Below are positions 59,266 through 64,000 of a stretch of 64,000 bases of DNA, one piece after another. A program made the position numbers and the translations under genes. Origin of the DNA: Arctopsyche grandis (lineage: Eukaryota > Arthropoda > Insecta > Trichoptera > Hydropsychidae); the NCBI RefSeq assembly GCF_051622035.1, contig NC_135358.1, positions 6,716,501-6,780,500 of the forward strand, given 5' to 3'. Every line of letters starts with the position of its first letter. Within the stretch, counting starts at the first letter, position 1. Below the pieces are notes generated by a model. That model saw only the letters and a program-made list of their open reading frames with translations. It made no database searches and had not been told where the DNA came from.

Positions 59266-60703
59266 CTAGCTGTATTACCCGGCTTCGCTCAGTGTTTATA
59301 ATATAAACCGCTTAAACATGACTAAGCTAATTTAATTAAAAAAAAAAAAAAAAATTAAAAATTTAAAAAAAAAATAAATAAAAAAATTAAAAAAAAAATA
59401 AAAAAAAAAATCAAAAAAAAAATCAAAAAAAAATCAAAAAAAATCAAAAAAAAAAATCAAATTTTTTTTTTTGCCTTCTAGGGCTTCGCCCTCGGCACCC
59501 CCCTGAGCCTTTGCCTTCTAGGGCTTCGCCCCTCCACGCCCCATGAGCAATTGCCGTTTAGGGCTTCGCCCCCATGATCAGTTGCCTTTTAGGGCTTCGC
59601 CCCTCCGCGCCCCCATGATTCAAAGCCGTCTAGGGCTTCGCCCCCCTTAGTTAATGCCTTTTAGGGCTTCGCCCCCCGCGCCCCCAAGATTAATTGCCGT
59701 TTCGGGCTTCGCCCCCCTTAGTTAATGCCTTTTAGGGCTTCGCCCCTCCGCACCCCCATGATTAAATGCCGTCTAGGGCTTCGCCCCCCCTAGTTAATGC
59801 CTTTTAGGGCTTCGCCCCCCGCGCCCCCAAGATTAATTGCCGTTTAGGGCTTCGCCCCCCTTAGTTAATGCCTTTTAGGGCTTCGCCCCTCCGCGCCCCC
59901 ATGATTAAATGCCGTCTAAGGCTTCGCCCCCATGATCAGTTGCCTTTTAGGGCTTCGCCCCTCCGCGCCCCCATGATTAATTGCCGTCTAGGGCTTCGCC
60001 CCCCTTAGTTAATGCCTATTAGGGCTTGCGCCCCATGAGGCTGGGCCCCCCGGGCCCCCACGGGGCTGCGCCCCTTGTGGCGCCCCCTTTTGAGCCCCAT
60101 GGGGCTGCGCCCCATGAGGCTGGGCCCCCCGGGCCCCCTTCGGGGCCCCACGGGGCTGCGCCCCATGTGGCGCCCCCTTTTGAGCCCCATGGGGCTGCGC
60201 CCCATGAGGCTGGGCCCCCCTGGGGCCCCACGGGGCTGCGCCCCTTGTGGCGCCCCCTTTTGAGCCCCATGGGGCTGCGCCCCATGAGGCTGGGCCCCCC
60301 GGGCCCCCTTCGGGGCCCCACGGGGCTGCGTCCCTTGTGGCGCCCCCTTTTGAGCCCCATGGGGCTGCGCCCCATGAGGCTGGGCCCCACGGGGCTGCGC
60401 CCCTTGTGGCGCCCCCTTTTGAGCCCCATGGGGCTGCGCCCCATGAGGCTGGGGCCCCACGGGGCTGCGCCCCTTGTGGCGCCCCTGGCGGGGCCCCATG
60501 AAGCTACTCGCCTTGCGCCCCCGCGGGGGTGAATCCATTGAAACGAAAAAAACAAATCGGCGCCCATGGATCGAAAAAAAAAAAATCGAATCACGTGTTC
60601 GATGACGTCACCGATCTACGGACGACGACGACGACGACGACGAAAACGACGAAAACGACGACCAAGGATACATACAAAGTCTCTTTCCAAATTATAGATT
60701 AGA
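59266..60703 (-). mobile_element. Helitron-like non-autonomous element, copy 2
   Basis: Same termini and internal order as copy 1. Start TCTAATCTATAATTTGGAAA is at 60703 and end CAGCTAG at 59266 followed by host T. It differs in array lengths and has an expanded GACGAC run (60621-60645). Its 5' end touches the 3' end of copy 3 directly. Confidence 0.78.
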
Positions 60704-62347
60704 CTAGCTGTATTACCCGGCTTCGCTCAGTGTTTATAATATAAACCGCTTAAACATGACTAAGCTAATTTAATTAAAAAAAAAAAAAAATTTAAAAATT
60801 AAAAAAAAAAATAAAAAAAAAATTAAAAAAAAATAAAAAAAAAATAAAAAAAAAAATTAAAAAAAAAAATCAAAAAAAAAATTTAAAAAAATCAAAAAAA
60901 AAATCAAATTTTTTTTTTGCCTTCTAGGGCTTCGCCCTCGGCACCCCCCTGAGCCTTTGCCTTCTAGGGCTTCGCCCCTCCACGCCCCATGAGCAATTGC
61001 CGTTTAGGGCTTCGCCCCCATGATCAGTTGCCTTTTAGGGCTTCGCCCCTCCGCGCCCCCATGATTCAAAGCCGTCTAGGGCTTCGCCCCCCTTAGTTAA
61101 TGCCTTTTAGGGCTTCGCCCCCCGCGCCCCCAAGATTAATTGCCGTTTAGGGCTTCGCCCCCCTTAGTTAATGCCTTTTAGGGCTTCGCCCCTCCGCGCC
61201 CCCACGATTAAATGCCGTCTAAGGCTTCGCCCCCATGATCAGTTGCCTTTTAGGGCTTCGCCCCTCCGCGCCCCCATGATTAATTGCCGTCTAGGGCTTC
61301 GCCCCCCTTAGTTAATGCCTATTAGGGCTTGCGCCCCATGCGGCTGGGCCCCCCGGGCCCCCTTCGGGGCCCCACGGGGCTGCGCCCCTTGTGGCGCCCC
61401 CTTTTGAGCCCCATGGGGCTGCGCCCCATGAGGCTGGGCCCCCCGGGCCCCCATTCGGGGCCCCACGGGGCTGCGCCCCTTGTGGCGCCCCCTTTTGAGC
61501 CCCATGGGGCTGCGCCCCATGAGGCTGGGCCCCACGGGGCTGCGCCCCATGTGGCGCCCCCTTTTGAGCCCCATGGGGCTGCGCCCCATGAGGCTGGGCC
61601 CCCCCGGGGCCCCACGGGGCTGCGCCCCTTGTGGCGCCCCCTTTTGAGCCCCATGGGGCTGCGCCCCATGAGGCTGGGCCCCCCGGGCCCCCTTCGGGGC
61701 CCCACGGGGCTGCGCCCCTTGTGGCGCCCCCTTTTGAGCCCCATGGGGCTGCGCCCCATGAGGCTGGGCCCCCCCGGGGCCCCACGGGGCTGCGCCCCTC
61801 GTGGCGCCCCCTTTTGAGCCCCATGGGGCTGCGCCCCATGAGGCTGGGCCCCCCGGGCCCCCTTCGGGGCCCCACGGGGCTGCGCCCCTTGTGGCGCCCC
61901 TGGCGGGGCCCCATGAAGCTACTCGCCTTGCGCCCCCGCGGGGGTGAATTGTGGCGCCCCCTTTTGAGCCCCATGGGGCTGCGCCCCATGAGGCTGGGCC
62001 CCCCGGGCCCCCTTCGGGGCCCCACGGGGCTGCGCCCCTTGTGGCGCCCCCTTTTGAGCCCCATGGGGCTGCGCCCCATGAGGCTGGGCCCCCCCGGGGC
62101 CCCACGGGGCTGCGCCCCTCGTGGCGCCCCCTTTTGAGCCCCATGGGGCTGCGCCCCATGAGGCTGGGCCCCCCGGGCCCCCTTCGGGGCCCCGCGGGGG
62201 TGAATCCATTGAAACGAAAAAAACAAATCGGCGCCCATGGATCGAAAAAAAAAAAAAAATCGAATCACGTGTTCGATGACGTCACCGATCTACGGACGAC
62301 GACGACCAAGGATACATACAAAGTCTCTTTCCAAATTATAGATTAGA
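60704..62347 (-). mobile_element. Helitron-like non-autonomous element, copy 3
   Basis: Longest copy (1644 bp). The TCTAATC start at 62347 follows host A. The CTAG end at 60704-60707 is followed immediately by the TCTAATC of copy 2. The GC-rich array is longer and contains an internal duplication of the distal junction (GCGGGGGTGAATTGTGGCGC near 61945), where the unique segment start is fused back to an array unit. Confidence 0.78.
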
Positions 62348-62640
62348 TAATAATATCTCATGGTACTCTAATTTAATTTTTTTGAAAAAGTTCAATTGTT
62401 TATTTTTTTTTCAACTTTTACCTTTTACATGCAATTCAACTACCAATTAATTTAATATACATACTTCATTAAATTTTTATTTTACTTTCTAATTTAAATA
62501 TGTGCATATTATTTTATTTTTTCTCCTTATATTTAAATATTATTATGTATATGTTGTGTGAATAATTCTATTGCTTGAACTTTTGTTTTTTTATGAATTG
62601 TATGTATGTATAAATATATATTAGATTTATGTATAGTTAA
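62348..62640. other. AT-rich stretch, nothing recognised
   Basis: No coding segment or known repeat. Confidence 0.5.
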
Positions 62641-62643
62641 TTA

Positions 62644-63237
62644 CACTGTTCGATACGAAAAATGGTTCAGAGACAAGATATGACTTTTCTTATACATAGA
62701 TCTATGACCAGTGAACACGAATCTGGTAATAAAAAATGTTGATTGCCTCGAGAATCGGAGATATATGTATTTTTTAAATCGCGCGTTTTTTCTATATCTT
62801 GGTGTTGTTCGGTGGATGTCTCAAAATCTGTCAATTTTCCCTTTTAATAGTGTGGCCAGAAAACTATCCCAATAAACATGTTTCAATAGAAAATAGTATT
62901 AACAGTGTAAAAAAATCCCAAGTGAAAATACGTACTTTTGACTTTTGATTTGAACTGGACGACTACTTAGAAAAATTTGAAAGCTGAAAAGTACTACAAA
63001 TGAAAGATAAAATAACCGACTATAGATTTCAATATTCATTTTGAACAGGAAATTGACAGATTTTGAGACATCGACCAAACAACACCAAGATATAGAAAAA
63101 TCGCGCGATTTAAAAAACATATATCTCCGAATCTCGAGCCAATCAATATATTTTATTACCAGATTCGTGTTTACTGGGCATAGATCTATAAGAGAAGTCA
63201 TATCTCATCTCTGAACCATTTTTCGTGTCGAACAGTG
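62644..63237. mobile_element. CACTA/Chapaev-like MITE, copy 2 (fuller)
   Basis: Termini CACTGTTCGATACGAAAAAT and (reverse complement) CACTGTTCGACACGAAAAAT are inverted. TTA occurs on both sides (62641-62643 and 63238-63240). The arms extend about 195 bp each (to about 62846 and from about 63045), ending in GACAGATTTTGAGACATCGA and its inverse. The 18921-19366 copy has the same right arm and a TAA duplication. No coding capacity. Confidence 0.75.
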
Positions 63238-63240
63238 TTA

Positions 63241-63345
63241 TTTTGTTTCTTCTCTGTAATATTTTTGACCATTGTGGCGCATTATGTAGAAATTCCTATA
63301 ATGCCATAATGGTCCAAACTTTAAATAAATAAATAATGCATTTTG
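63241..63345 (+). repeat. Dispersed ~100-bp repeat, second copy
   Basis: TAATATTTTTGACCATTGTG, GTAGAAATTCCTATAATGCC and ACTTTAAATAAATAAATAAT match 10735-10845 closely. Confidence 0.55.
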
Positions 63346-64000
63346 ATGTCATTATTCGCCTGAGAAATTATTAACTTACATATATAGGCTAAACGAAATT
63401 AGGTATATGTATATTATATTTATACAGGTATATTAAATCGGTTCGGTGATTATTGGTCACAAAGCGCTCGCCCAAAAGTCACTAAAATCTCTATAACGGA
63501 ACACAATGTTACTAATAATCCAATTACCATAAAATCATATAGTTCACATTTGTTTTGATCAATGAAATTCCTTTCAGATGGAATCCAATAAAAAAAAATA
63601 TTCAAGAATCTTTCCCTTGATAAAGTGTAGTCGTTGGCCATTTGGATTAAAATAATACATTTACAAAATTGAACAAACAATTTAAATACGGCCTATATTT
63701 ATTTGATTAATAACTTCGTTTGATTTGGTCAGTAAGTTATACTATCGATCACTGACTATTGTCAGTTTGTCAAAAAATACTTGAAACTATAAGCGGTTTG
63801 ATGGCCATTAAATTTTATCCATAAGATGTTCCGTGCGCGAGATCGCTTTTTGCGGAATAATCCGTTTACCATAATACACTATTATACACTATCACTAAAT
63901 TTTCATAAAAGTTTCTGACCGTTTATTGAAAAAAACTGAGCATTTAATTTGTTGCCTTTAATATACACATTTCTATCAATTATGTATTAGTGAAAAAGAA
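63346..64000. other. AT-rich stretch at the window edge
   Basis: A minus-strand frame (63450-63680) begins MANDYTLSRERFLNIFFYWI at its internal Met and has a GT after DFM, but it does not resemble a P4-ATPase N-terminus. Nothing else is seen. Confidence 0.4.

Noticed and set aside
63450-63680. Candidate first exon of the flippase
   Set aside because: Contains a GT after DFM, but the peptide lacks any P4-ATPase N-terminal feature and its phase could not be matched.

Overview
The window looks like a piece of an AT-rich insect nuclear genome. The genes are split by spliceosomal introns, the best protein matches are to animal families (MYG1, PUS1, an ATP11-type flippase), and most of the DNA between exons is transposon debris. 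That debris includes tRNA-derived SINEs, RTE-like LINE ends, and piggyBac, hAT, pogo, CACTA/Chapaev-like and Helitron-like elements, plus many CATACATATGTATG-type microsatellites. The order of insect cannot be fixed from sequence alone.

Layout. Positions 1 to about 38,000 are gene-poor. They hold a complete but dead piggyBac copy (3362-5679, TTAA on both sides), a pogo/Tigger transposase scrap (6774-7045), several copies of one tRNA-derived SINE, three RTE-like LINE 3' ends, a CACTA/Chapaev-like fold-back element (18921-19366), a tandem duplication (32815-33755), two SINE tails forming a palindrome (33905-34225), a broken hAT transposase (36030-36795) and a clean 217-bp hAT MITE with a perfect 8-bp target duplication (37151-37367). 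Isolated coding-looking segments on the minus strand (7104-7243, 18255-18535, 34689-35010) and plus strand (about 22,530-22,640) may be exons of genes I cannot name.

The gene-dense part runs from 38,003 to 56,872. MYG1 (plus, 4 exons, 334 aa) and PUS1 (minus, 7 exons, 462 aa, with a nested second start) converge with only 49 bp between their stop codons. A small unidentified plus-strand gene (45652-46323, 3 predicted exons, 94 aa) follows. A P4-ATPase of the ATP11 class occupies 47445-56872 on the minus strand. Fifteen exons are resolved here, all in consistent phase, and only its N-terminal end is missing. Its introns are filled with mobile elements: two fold-back MITEs, a long-TIR Mutator-like MITE, a 990-bp TIR element, a SINE, and a solo LTR with a 4-bp target duplication.

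From 56,897 to 62,347 a 190-bp (TA)n run leads into three Helitron-like elements of about 1.4 to 1.6 kb in the same orientation. Two of them are joined end to end with no host base between. Their GC-rich internal tandem repeats stand out sharply from the AT-rich surroundings and create long artefactual open frames. A second CACTA/Chapaev-like MITE (62644-63237) and AT-rich sequence close the window.

The genes do not form an operon-like set: MYG1 (mitochondrial/nuclear RNA exonuclease family), PUS1 (tRNA pseudouridylation) and the flippase (lipid asymmetry) are independent housekeeping functions.
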